Assembly (NCBI RefSeq): GCF_019145475.1
Contig: NZ_JAHTKI010000017.1
Coordinates: 62,001 to 126,000, forward strand
DNA length: 64,000 nucleotides
Reading direction: 5' to 3'
Source: Pseudomonas botevensis
GTDB lineage: Bacteria > Pseudomonadota > Gammaproteobacteria > Pseudomonadales > Pseudomonadaceae
Below are positions 48,881 through 56,922 of the stretch, piece after piece. The position numbers and the translations under genes were made by a program. Position 1 is the first letter of the stretch; every line of letters begins with the position of its first letter. The notes below the pieces were generated by a model that ran no database searches, was not told where the DNA came from, and was given only the letters and a program-made list of their open reading frames with translations.

Positions 48881-50416
48881 TCAGGTTGGCGCGCGCGGCG
48901 GATAAATCCGCGTCGGCAGCCAGAAAATCAACAGGATCAGCGCCACCGCGACGCCCGCCATGCACAAATAGAGATCGGAGGACGTCAGCACCAGCGCCTG
49001 TTCGTGCAGACGATGGGCAAGACCGGCGCTGTCGGATTCGGCCAGCGGCGAGTTGCCGAGGCGATCGACCAGCATCGTCGAATGAAAATGCAGGCGCGAG
49101 GTGGTCAGCGCTTCGATCACCCCGGTGGCGACCACCGCCGCCAGGCCCTTGACGGTGTTGAACCAGGCCGAAGCGAACGGCCCGTCCAGCGGCGTGATGC
49201 TGCCGGTGGAGAGCATCAGCAGCGGCAGCACCGCCATCGGCTGACCGAAGATTTGCAGCCACTGCAGGACATAGAAGTCATCGCGAATCCACGCCGAGGT
49301 CAGTTGCGAACCGCCCAGGCACGACAGCGCCAGCATGCTCAGACCGATCCCCAGCACCCAGCGGCAATCGACCCAACGCAGGTTGCACAACGCCGCCACC
49401 AGCGGCAGCGCAATCAGTTGTGGCAGCGCAGCGATCAGCATGATCGGCGCCGTCTGCACCGGGCGATAACCCTGCACCTGCGCCAGATAACTCGACGGGA
49501 TCAACACCACCGCCAACAGAATCACCAACACGCCGGCCAGGGTCATCAGGGCGAACGACAGGTTGCGGATGCCGAGCATCTGCAACTTGAAGAACGGAAT
49601 CGGCTGCGACCATTCATTGATCAGGAACGCCACCAGCAGCAGCGAGCCGGCGCCGAGCAGCGCGCAAATCAGGTTCGATTCGAACCAGTCCAGACGATTG
49701 CCCTGCAACAGGCCGATCACCAACATGCAGATCGCCGGAAAACCCAGCAGCAGGCCTTTCCAGTTGAAGGACTTGAGCCGTTCGAGTCGCAACGGATCCT
49801 GCGGCAAGCCATACGCCACGGCGACCATGGCAATCAGGCAGGGCACGATGATCTGCCAGAATGTCCACTGCCAGCCGACATGCTCCGTCCACATCCCCGC
49901 CAGTGGCGTGCCGAGGCCGGGGCCGAAGGTGGCGGTCAGCGCGTAACCGGCCAGGCCATACAGTTTGATGTTCGCCGGCAGGAAGCGCAGGGCCACCGTC
50001 ATCAGCATCGGCGGCAACGCACCGCCGGCCAGCCCCTGCAAGGTACGCATCAACAGCAGGCTTTCGTAGTTCGGGGCGAACGGACAAAGCACGCCGAGCA
50101 GGGTGAAGACGCTGATGGCAACGAGGGTGAAGCGGCGCAGGGAGAAGGTCACCGAGCACCACGGCGCGAATGCCATGGCGGCCACCGAGGTGGCGGTGTA
50201 GCTGGCGACCAGCCAGGTGCCTTCGTCGTAGCCGATACCCAGGGCACCACGAATGTCGGCGAGGGCGACCTTGGTCACCATCTCGTTGAGGCCGGACACC
50301 AGCACCGCCAGCAGCACGCCGACCAGGCCGATGATGATCCGCGCTCCGAACACCGGTGGCGAAGCCGTCGCCGGAGCGGCTGCGGCCACCGGTGCCGGAA
50401 CCGTCAGGGATGTCAT
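48881..50416 (-). CDS. DHA2-family MFS multidrug transporter (EmrB-like)
   Basis: A 511-residue protein with 14 predicted membrane helices. The motif GYDEGTWLVASYTATSVAAM near residue 65 and ALPPMLMTVALRFLPANIK are typical of drug:H+ antiporter family 2. It pumps toxic compounds through the EmrA-like adaptor and the OMF. It is the first gene of the three-gene operon; the LysR regulator is 134 bp upstream on the same strand. Confidence 0.93.
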   Translation of the reverse strand: MTSLTVPAPVAAAAPATASPPVFGARIIIGLVGVLLAVLVSGLNEMVTKVALADIRGALGIGYDEGTWLVASYTATSVAAMAFAPWCSVTFSLRRFTLVAISVFTLLGVLCPFAPNYESLLLMRTLQGLAGGALPPMLMTVALRFLPANIKLYGLAGYALTATFGPGLGTPLAGMWTEHVGWQWTFWQIIVPCLIAMVAVAYGLPQDPLRLERLKSFNWKGLLLGFPAICMLVIGLLQGNRLDWFESNLICALLGAGSLLLVAFLINEWSQPIPFFKLQMLGIRNLSFALMTLAGVLVILLAVVLIPSSYLAQVQGYRPVQTAPIMLIAALPQLIALPLVAALCNLRWVDCRWVLGIGLSMLALSCLGGSQLTSAWIRDDFYVLQWLQIFGQPMAVLPLLMLSTGSITPLDGPFASAWFNTVKGLAAVVATGVIEALTTSRLHFHSTMLVDRLGNSPLAESDSAGLAHRLHEQALVLTSSDLYLCMAGVAVALILLIFWLPTRIYPPRAPT

Positions 50417-50550
50417 GGACGCTAACTCCGGATAGAAAAATACCGGAGCATCTTAGTCGGGCTTGGCAATGACGAAAATTGACTTGTCGGAAGGTTATAA
50501 GTGCGTTTGACGCAGCAATAAAAGTTCAGCGTTTTGTGGGCGCTTAAGGC

Positions 50551-51468
50551 TCAAGGCTGTGCCGCCCGCCAGGTTTCATCGCAGCAGGTCTTGAGGGTTT
50601 CCCGCAGCCAGCGGTGGGCCGGATCCTTGTCGAAGCGTGGATGCCAGGCCTGGGTCAGCATCAGCGTCGGCAGCGGGATCGGCAGGTCGAACGAGCGCAG
50701 TTTCAGCCCCAGTCGCCGCACGCTCAACAGCGCTTCCTTGGGCACCGGCAGAATCAGGTCGGAGTCCGGTAAGGCGAACATCGCCGCGTGAAAACTTGGC
50801 GCGATCACCGCAACCCGCCGCTCCAGGCCCAGCGCGTTGAGCGCCGTGTCGATCGGCCCCCTGGCGATGCCACGGCGGGACATGCTGATGTGGGAAAACC
50901 CGGCGTAACGCTCGGCGGTGATTTCCTGATCGAACAACGGATGGTCTTCACGCACCAGGCCGACGAAGTGGGTGGAAAACAGATTCTGCACCTTCACTTC
51001 CGGCGTCACCGGGCGCGTGTTGCTCACGCTCAGGTCAATCCGCCCTTCGCGCAGCGCCTCATCATCACCATCGCCTTCCGGGACGAAGCGCAACTCACAG
51101 TGCGGCGCCTGACGGTCGAGGGTGTCGAACAGTTTGCCGCCGTACACGCCGACGAAAAAATCGTTGGCGCGAATGCTGAACCGCCGGCGCAGGGTGCCCA
51201 GCTCCACCGCATCCGCCGAACGGAACAGCAACGCCGCCTGCTCGACCACGTCGCGCACTTGCTCGCGCAACTCCAGCGCCTTGGGCGTCGGCACCAGGCC
51301 TCGGCCAGCGCGCACCAGGATCGGATCACCGATGGCTTCGCGGATGCGCGTCAGGGTCCGGCTCATCGCCGCCGGGCTCAGGTTCATCCGCCGCGCGGCG
51401 CCGACCACGCTGCCCTCGTCGAGCAAGGCGTCGAGGGCGACCAGCAGGTTCATGTCCGGGAGTTGCAT
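50551..51468 (-). CDS. LysR-family transcriptional regulator
   Basis: A 305-residue LysR protein. The N-terminal winged helix starts at MNLLVALDALLDEGSVVGAARR, with the recognition part LSPAAMSRTLTRIREAIGDP. An effector-binding domain spans about 90-295. The ATG at 51466-51468 is preferred to a GTG three codons upstream. It is co-directional with and just upstream of the EmrAB-like pump operon, so it probably controls that operon; the inducer is unknown. Confidence 0.92.
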   Translation of the reverse strand: MQLPDMNLLVALDALLDEGSVVGAARRMNLSPAAMSRTLTRIREAIGDPILVRAGRGLVPTPKALELREQVRDVVEQAALLFRSADAVELGTLRRRFSIRANDFFVGVYGGKLFDTLDRQAPHCELRFVPEGDGDDEALREGRIDLSVSNTRPVTPEVKVQNLFSTHFVGLVREDHPLFDQEITAERYAGFSHISMSRRGIARGPIDTALNALGLERRVAVIAPSFHAAMFALPDSDLILPVPKEALLSVRRLGLKLRSFDLPIPLPTLMLTQAWHPRFDKDPAHRWLRETLKTCCDETWRAAQP

Positions 51469-51561
51469 TTTTAGCACTCGTTGCCGATCAGAATTGACTC
51501 TGACGCAATGCTAGCAGACATGCCTTGAGTTTTGCGGCGCCATTGCAGACCACAGAAGAGG

Positions 51562-52428
51562 TTAGCGCTGCATGCCCCAGCGCTTCACCGTCACCCGCTC
51601 CAGGCTGTCAAACACCAGGTTCTCCACCAGCAACCCGATCAGGATCACCACTGCCAGTCCGGCAAACACCTTGTCGGTGTACAGCTCGTTACGATTCTGG
51701 AAGATGTACCAGCCCAGGCCGCCCTTGCCGCTCGTGGCGCCGAACACCAGTTCAGCGGCAATCAACGTGCGCCAGGCGAAGGCCCAACCGATTTTCAGAC
51801 CGGCCAGAATCGACGGCAGCGCCGCCGGAATCAGAATGAACAGTACAAAACGCATGCCCTTCAAGCCGTAATTGCGCCCGGCCATGCGCAGGGTCTCCGA
51901 GACGCCGAGAAATCCAGCGTAAGTGTTCAGCGCCAGCGCCCACAGCACCGAATGCACCAGCACGAAAATCAGGCTGTTCTGCCCCAGACCGAACCACAAC
52001 AGCGCCAACGGCAGCAAGGCAATCGCTGGCAACGGGTTGAACATCGAGGTCAGCGTGCTCAGCAGATCCCGGCCGAACCGGGTCGACACCGCCAGCGTGG
52101 TCAGGGCAAACGCCAGGACGATACCGATCAGGTAACCCTTGATCAGTACCACCAGGGAAATCCATACCTTGCCCAGCAGTTCGCCACTGAGCAGGCCGTC
52201 ATACAGCGCGTGGCTGGTCTGGATGAAGCTCGGCAGTAGCAAATCGTTGTTCTGCACCCGGGCGATCACCTCCCAGAGCACCGCCAGCAGAATCAGGATC
52301 AGACTTTTGCGCAGCCAGCCCTGTTGCCACAAGCGCTGGCCCAGCGGCAGTTCACGCTCCAGCGGCACACTGGTCAGCGGCTCCAGAACGGTTTCGAACG
52401 CTTCACGTACAGGTGATGAATGGCTCAT
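51562..52428 (-). CDS. ABC transporter permease (taurine/sulfonate/nitrate type)
   Basis: A 288-residue inner-membrane permease with about six helices and the EAA loop (ETLRMAGRNYGLKGMRFVLFI), of the SsuC/TauC/NrtB family. It is the last gene of the TauD-like, binding protein, ATPase, permease operon. The ATG at 52426-52428 has GGAGG at proper distance, better than an upstream start. Confidence 0.93.
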   Translation of the reverse strand: MSHSSPVREAFETVLEPLTSVPLERELPLGQRLWQQGWLRKSLILILLAVLWEVIARVQNNDLLLPSFIQTSHALYDGLLSGELLGKVWISLVVLIKGYLIGIVLAFALTTLAVSTRFGRDLLSTLTSMFNPLPAIALLPLALLWFGLGQNSLIFVLVHSVLWALALNTYAGFLGVSETLRMAGRNYGLKGMRFVLFILIPAALPSILAGLKIGWAFAWRTLIAAELVFGATSGKGGLGWYIFQNRNELYTDKVFAGLAVVILIGLLVENLVFDSLERVTVKRWGMQR

Positions 52429-52448
52429 CGGGCAATCCTCCAGGCCGC

Positions 52449-53309
52449 TCAATAAGCGATACGGATATCAGTGAAATCCAGCTCGCGTTCGGTTTCCGGC
52501 GACTGGCCTTCGTCGAACAACAGCCGATGAATATGCCGCGCCGACGCTTGAAACTCCGCGCCACCGAGACTGTGCAAATCGTATTGATGGCTGTGGACTT
52601 CCGCCCTCACCCTTCCTGGATGCGGCGACAACAGCAGGATGCGATTGCCGACCACCAGCGCCTCTTCGATCGAGTGGGTGACGAACAACAGGGTGAAACG
52701 CACTTCCTCCCAGAGCAACAGCAGCTCTTCCTGCATCTTGCGCCGGGTCAGGGCATCCAGCGCGGCGAACGGCTCGTCCATCAGCAGAATTTTCGGTTGC
52801 ATCGCCAACGCCCGGGCAATCGCCACCCGTGCCTTCATGCCGCCGGACAGGGTATGCGGATAGGCGTCGGCAAACGCCGCCAGCCCGACCTTTTCCAGGT
52901 AATGCAGGGCGCGCGCTTCGGCTTCCTTTTTTTTCAACGTGCGCGAGGCCAGCAGCGGGAACATCACGTTCTGCTTCACGGTTTTCCACGGCGGCAGTTG
53001 GTCGAACTCCTGGAACACCACGATCCGGTCCGGCCCCGGCCCATCGACACGCTGGCCTTGCAGGCGAATCTCGCCTTCGCTGGGCGCGATGAACCCGGCG
53101 ACGGCTTTGAGCAGGGTCGATTTACCGCACCCGGACGGCCCCAGCAGCACATAGCGGTCCGCCGGATCGATCTCGAAACTGACCTGGTGCGTGGCGCGCA
53201 CGACGCGCTGCGCCGTGCGGTATTCGAGGCTGACATGATCGACCGCCAGCAGCGCGGCGGCGCTGGCGATCGGGTTGCTGGCCGCGTGGCCTTGCAAAGG
53301 GGCGTTCAT
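52449..53309 (-). CDS. ABC transporter ATP-binding protein (TauB/SsuB-like)
   Basis: A 286-residue ATPase with Walker A GPSGCGKST, signature LSGGMKARVAIARAL and Walker B ILLMDEPFAALD, all intact. The subfamily is that of aliphatic sulfonate, taurine and nitrate importers. The ATG at 53307-53309 (MNAPLQGH) follows AGGGAGC; an in-frame extension to 53363 overlaps the binding-protein gene and is rejected. It lies between the binding-protein and permease genes. Confidence 0.95.
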   Translation of the reverse strand: MNAPLQGHAASNPIASAAALLAVDHVSLEYRTAQRVVRATHQVSFEIDPADRYVLLGPSGCGKSTLLKAVAGFIAPSEGEIRLQGQRVDGPGPDRIVVFQEFDQLPPWKTVKQNVMFPLLASRTLKKKEAEARALHYLEKVGLAAFADAYPHTLSGGMKARVAIARALAMQPKILLMDEPFAALDALTRRKMQEELLLLWEEVRFTLLFVTHSIEEALVVGNRILLLSPHPGRVRAEVHSHQYDLHSLGGAEFQASARHIHRLLFDEGQSPETERELDFTDIRIAY

Positions 53310-53314
53310 GTCGA

Positions 53315-54340
53315 TCAGCTCCCTTGCAGCGGTTTGGCATCTTGGAAGAAGTAGTCCTTCCACGATTGCGGTTTGTTCTTGATCGCGCCGACTCGGTAGA
53401 GGAACTCCGCCAACGGGTAGGTGTTTTTCGGCGTGACGCTGAACTCGAACTGCGGGTTATCGATGATTTTCAGCAGCGCGGCGCGGTCGATCTTGGCCTT
53501 GGTCACGCGGATGTAGGTGTCCGCCGCCGCGCCCTTATCGTTCTGCGCGAACTGCGCCGCTTCCGTCAGGGCTTCGACGAACGCCTTGTAGGTCTTGGGG
53601 TTGTCGTTGCGGAACTTCTCGGTGGCGAACAGCACAGTCGGCGAGTTCGGACCGAGCACGTCATAGGAGTTGAGCACCACATGCACGTTCGGATTTTCCA
53701 GCGCCTGATCCTGGAATGGCGGGTTGGAGAAGTGCCCGGTCAGTTCGGTTCCGCCGGCGATCAACGCAGCGGTGGCATCCGGGTGCGGGACGGCAATCGT
53801 GTACTTGTCCAGGCGATTGAATTCCTTGTCGCCCCACTGCTTGGCCGCCGCGTATTGCAGGAAGCGTGACTGCACCGACACCCCGACCGCCGGCACGGCA
53901 ATGCGATCCTTCTCGGTGAAGTCGGCGATGGTCTTGACCTTGGGATTGTTGCTCACGAGGTAGTACGGAAAGTTACCCAGCGAGGCCACGGCCTTGACGT
54001 TCTGCTTGCCATGGGTGCGATCCCAGATGGTCAGCAGCGGACCGACGCCGGCCCCGGCAATGTCGATGGAGCCGGACAGCAAGGCATCGTTGACCGCCGC
54101 GCCGCCAGACAACTGCGTCCAGTCGACCTTGATGTCGAGGCCTTCCTGCTTGCCGTACTTCTCGATCAGTCCCTGATCGCGCACCACATTGAGCAACAGA
54201 TAAACAATGCCGAACTGCTCGGCGATACGGATTTCACCTTCAGCGTGGGCCACGGTCGGCGCCACCAGGCTGCCGGCGATCAGGCTGAAACCCAGGCCGA
54301 TGGCAGCGGCCAGCGGCGCGAATGGAAGACGTTTGGACAT
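53315..54340 (-). CDS. periplasmic substrate-binding protein (sulfonate/sulfate-ester type)
   Basis: A 341-residue binding protein with a signal peptide (about residues 1-33, ending AHA). The mature part has the NMT1/SsuA-like fold: GIVYLLLNVVRDQGLIEKYGK, LSGGAAVNDALLSGSIDIAG, IAVPAVGVSVQSRFLQYAA. The overall context is like the AtsR protein of P. putida sulfate-ester uptake. The ligand is not proven. Confidence 0.9.
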   Translation of the reverse strand: MSKRLPFAPLAAAIGLGFSLIAGSLVAPTVAHAEGEIRIAEQFGIVYLLLNVVRDQGLIEKYGKQEGLDIKVDWTQLSGGAAVNDALLSGSIDIAGAGVGPLLTIWDRTHGKQNVKAVASLGNFPYYLVSNNPKVKTIADFTEKDRIAVPAVGVSVQSRFLQYAAAKQWGDKEFNRLDKYTIAVPHPDATAALIAGGTELTGHFSNPPFQDQALENPNVHVVLNSYDVLGPNSPTVLFATEKFRNDNPKTYKAFVEALTEAAQFAQNDKGAAADTYIRVTKAKIDRAALLKIIDNPQFEFSVTPKNTYPLAEFLYRVGAIKNKPQSWKDYFFQDAKPLQGS

Positions 54341-54358
54341 GATCGGTTCTCCGGCAAA

Positions 54359-55255
54359 TCAGAAAGGCGCGTCGCCCTGAATGGTGGTGCGATACAGCTT
54401 GCGGCGCAGGTGGCTGGGGCAACCGGCGGCCAGATGAATCAGCGAGCGGTTATCCCAGAACACCAGGTCATGGGGCTGCCATTGATGGCGGTAGATGTTC
54501 TGCGGCAGCACGCTGTGCGCGTAAAGCTCGGCGAGCAGTTGATTGCTCTCGTCTTCCGGCAGACCGACGATACGGGTGGTGAAGCCTTCGCTGACGAACA
54601 ATGCCTTGCGGCCGTTTTCCGGATGGGTGCGGACGACCGGATGAACCACTTCGGCGACCTGGGCCAGTTGCTCCGGAGTCAGGGTCGGGCGCCAGTTGCC
54701 TTCGAATTTGGTTTCGCTGTAACGCGCGGTGTAGGAGTGCGCGGCCGAACGGCCCTCGACCGTTTTGCGCAGCGCTTCGGGCAGGTTGTCCCAGGCCTTG
54801 TGCATGTCGGCGAACAGGGTATCACCACCCTCGGACGGCAGTTCCTGGGCGTGAAGCATCGAACCGAGGCTCGGCAGCTCTTTATAGGAGAGATCGGAAT
54901 GCCAGAACTTGCCGGCATCGCCCAGGCCGATGTTCTGGCCGTTCTCGACGATGTTGGAAACGATGAGGATTTCCGGGTGGCCGGCCAACAGGAACTGCTT
55001 GAGCACATGGATCTGCAACACGCCGAAGCGGCGGCTGAAATCGATCTGTTGTTGCGGGGTGATGCGCTGGTCGCGGAACACCACGACATGGTGGTCGAGG
55101 TGCGCGCGGTGAATGCGGGCAAAGTCCTGATCGTTGACCGGCAGCGCCAGGTCCAGACCAATGATCTCGGCACCAACGGCACCGCTGAACGGACGAATCT
55201 CGAAAGTTTGCGGCGCGACAGTCGCGGCGCTCGGGGTAGCAGTGGCTGCGGACAT
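54359..55255 (-). CDS. TauD/TfdA-family 2-oxoglutarate dioxygenase
   Basis: A 298-residue Fe(II)/2-oxoglutarate dioxygenase. Metal ligands lie in WHSDLSYKELPS (His and Asp, about residue 118), with the third His and the Arg near WDNRSLIHLAAG and RKLYRTT at the end. This family includes taurine dioxygenase TauD and the alkylsulfatase AtsK, which free sulfite or sulfate from organosulfur compounds. First gene of the import operon; the ATG at 55253-55255 is preferred to the TTG before it. Gene order dioxygenase, binding protein, ATPase, permease resembles sulfate-ester (ats) loci, so sulfur scavenging is the likely role. Confidence 0.88.
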   Translation of the reverse strand: MSAATATPSAATVAPQTFEIRPFSGAVGAEIIGLDLALPVNDQDFARIHRAHLDHHVVVFRDQRITPQQQIDFSRRFGVLQIHVLKQFLLAGHPEILIVSNIVENGQNIGLGDAGKFWHSDLSYKELPSLGSMLHAQELPSEGGDTLFADMHKAWDNLPEALRKTVEGRSAAHSYTARYSETKFEGNWRPTLTPEQLAQVAEVVHPVVRTHPENGRKALFVSEGFTTRIVGLPEDESNQLLAELYAHSVLPQNIYRHQWQPHDLVFWDNRSLIHLAAGCPSHLRRKLYRTTIQGDAPF

Positions 55256-55506
55256 CAATCAATCTCCCACGCACGGCGCGCTCAAGGGCGCGCGCGTCGA
55301 TCAGAAACTCACGCTGGACTGCGTGTTGGTTCGTGTCGTGCGGCGCGCCGATTGGTCGGCAGGTACGCAGGAGGCTGACTTTATAGATATAAGAACTGGA
55401 AATTAAATACCGTTAACGAATAACGATATGGCGATTGGCGAGGAATGGACCGGCTGGTGAGTGACGGTTTTTGTCACTTGCTGACTGATTGTGCTGCTTG
55501 GCAGAA

Positions 55507-55534
55507 CGCCTTCGCGGGCAAGCCCGCGAAGGCG
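55507..55534. repeat. perfect 28-bp palindrome, REP element downstream of lapC
   Basis: The arms CGCCTTCGCGGGC/GCCCGCGAAGGCG with AA between are the P. fluorescens 'CTTCGCGGGCAAGCCCGCG' REP type. It lies 20 bp after the lapC stop on the minus strand, where it could act as a transcription end. Confidence 0.88.
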
Positions 55535-55554
55535 TCAGTGAAACCAGCGAAGAC

Positions 55555-56922
55555 CTACCGCTCGTGCAGCGCCTCGGCCCGCGCGCGGATGATCGGCTTG
55601 AGCAGATAGCTCAGCACGGTCTTTTTGCCCGTGATGATGTCCACCGACGCCACCATCCCCGGAATGATCAGCAACGGCTTCTCGTCAGTTCCCAGATGGC
55701 TGCGCTCGGTGCGCAACTTGATGACGTAGTAGGTGGTTTTCTTGTCTTCATCGGTGATGGTGTCGGCGCCGATCTGCTCCAGCTTGGCCTTCAACCCGCC
55801 ATAAATGGTGTAGTCATAGGCGGTGAATTTCACCGTCGCTTCCTGGCCCGGATGCAGGAACGCAATGTCCTGCGGGCGGATCTTCGCTTCGACCAGCAGC
55901 GTGTCGTCCAGCGGCACGATTTCCAGCAGATCACTGCCCGGCTGGATCACGCCACCGATGGTGTTGACCAGCATCTTGTTGACGATACCGCGCACCGGCG
56001 AGGTAACCAGCGTCCGGCTGACCCGGTCTTCCAGCGCCTTGCCCGTGGCCTGGGCCTTGTTCAGGTCAGTGCGCGCTTCGTTGAGCTGGGTCAGGGCTTC
56101 GCTGCGGAACTTGCCGCGAGTCTCGTCGATCTTGCGTTGTACTTCCTTGATCGCCGATTCGGCACGCGGAATCGCCAGGGTGGTGGCGTCGAGCTGACCA
56201 CGGGTCTCCACCTCGGCGCGCTTGAGTCGCAGCACTTCCACCGGCGACACCGCGCCCTGGGCCACCAGCGGCTCGGACATGTTGATTTCCTGGCGCTGCA
56301 GACCGAGTTGCTGACGGTACTGCGCCTGCTTGGAGGTGAACTCGCGCAGCTCTTGCTGGCGCTGGATCAACTGCTCCTGCAAGCCACCCACCTCATCGTG
56401 CAGTTGCTGACGGCGGCTGATGTACAGCGACTCTTCGCTTTTCGCCTGACCGGGCACGGCTTTGAGCACGTCTTCGGGGAAGTTGAGCGGACGATCATCG
56501 ACCTCGGCGCTCAGGCGCTCCACTCGCAACAGCATCGACAGGCGATCGGCCTCGGTTTCGCCAACGTTGGAGGCAAATCGCGTGTCATCCAGGCGCACCA
56601 GCGGCGCGCCGGCCTCGACGATCTGGCCTTCCTTGACGTACAGCTCGGAGACGATGCCGCCCTCCAGGTTCTGGATTTTCTGGATCTTCGACGACGGAAT
56701 CGCCTTGCCGTCACCCTTGGTCACTTCGTCGATCACCGCGAAGTTGGCCCACAGCAGGAGGAAGACGAAAAAGCCAATGATCGCCCAGATCGTCAGGCGC
56801 ACCACCCGGGGGGCGTCCTCGATCAGCGCCTTGTTGACCTCCGGCAGCGGCTGGCCCTGCAACGATGCAGAGCCTTTGAAGTAGCGACGGATCGAATCCT
56901 TGACACCCGACTTAAGCAACAC
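55555..56922 (-). CDS. lapC: type I secretion membrane-fusion protein LapC
   Basis: A 455-residue HlyD-family adaptor of the LapA export system. It has a single N-terminal membrane helix (about residues 40-62), lipoyl halves (VSELYVKEGQIVEAGAPLV; RTLVTSPVRGIVNKMLVN), and a long coiled coil (about 110-270). It links LapB to LapE. The start is GTG, overlapping the lapB stop. The C-terminal VDIITGKKTVLSYLLKPI is the standard end of T1SS HlyD proteins. Confidence 0.93.
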   Translation of the reverse strand: MLLKSGVKDSIRRYFKGSASLQGQPLPEVNKALIEDAPRVVRLTIWAIIGFFVFLLLWANFAVIDEVTKGDGKAIPSSKIQKIQNLEGGIVSELYVKEGQIVEAGAPLVRLDDTRFASNVGETEADRLSMLLRVERLSAEVDDRPLNFPEDVLKAVPGQAKSEESLYISRRQQLHDEVGGLQEQLIQRQQELREFTSKQAQYRQQLGLQRQEINMSEPLVAQGAVSPVEVLRLKRAEVETRGQLDATTLAIPRAESAIKEVQRKIDETRGKFRSEALTQLNEARTDLNKAQATGKALEDRVSRTLVTSPVRGIVNKMLVNTIGGVIQPGSDLLEIVPLDDTLLVEAKIRPQDIAFLHPGQEATVKFTAYDYTIYGGLKAKLEQIGADTITDEDKKTTYYVIKLRTERSHLGTDEKPLLIIPGMVASVDIITGKKTVLSYLLKPIIRARAEALHER

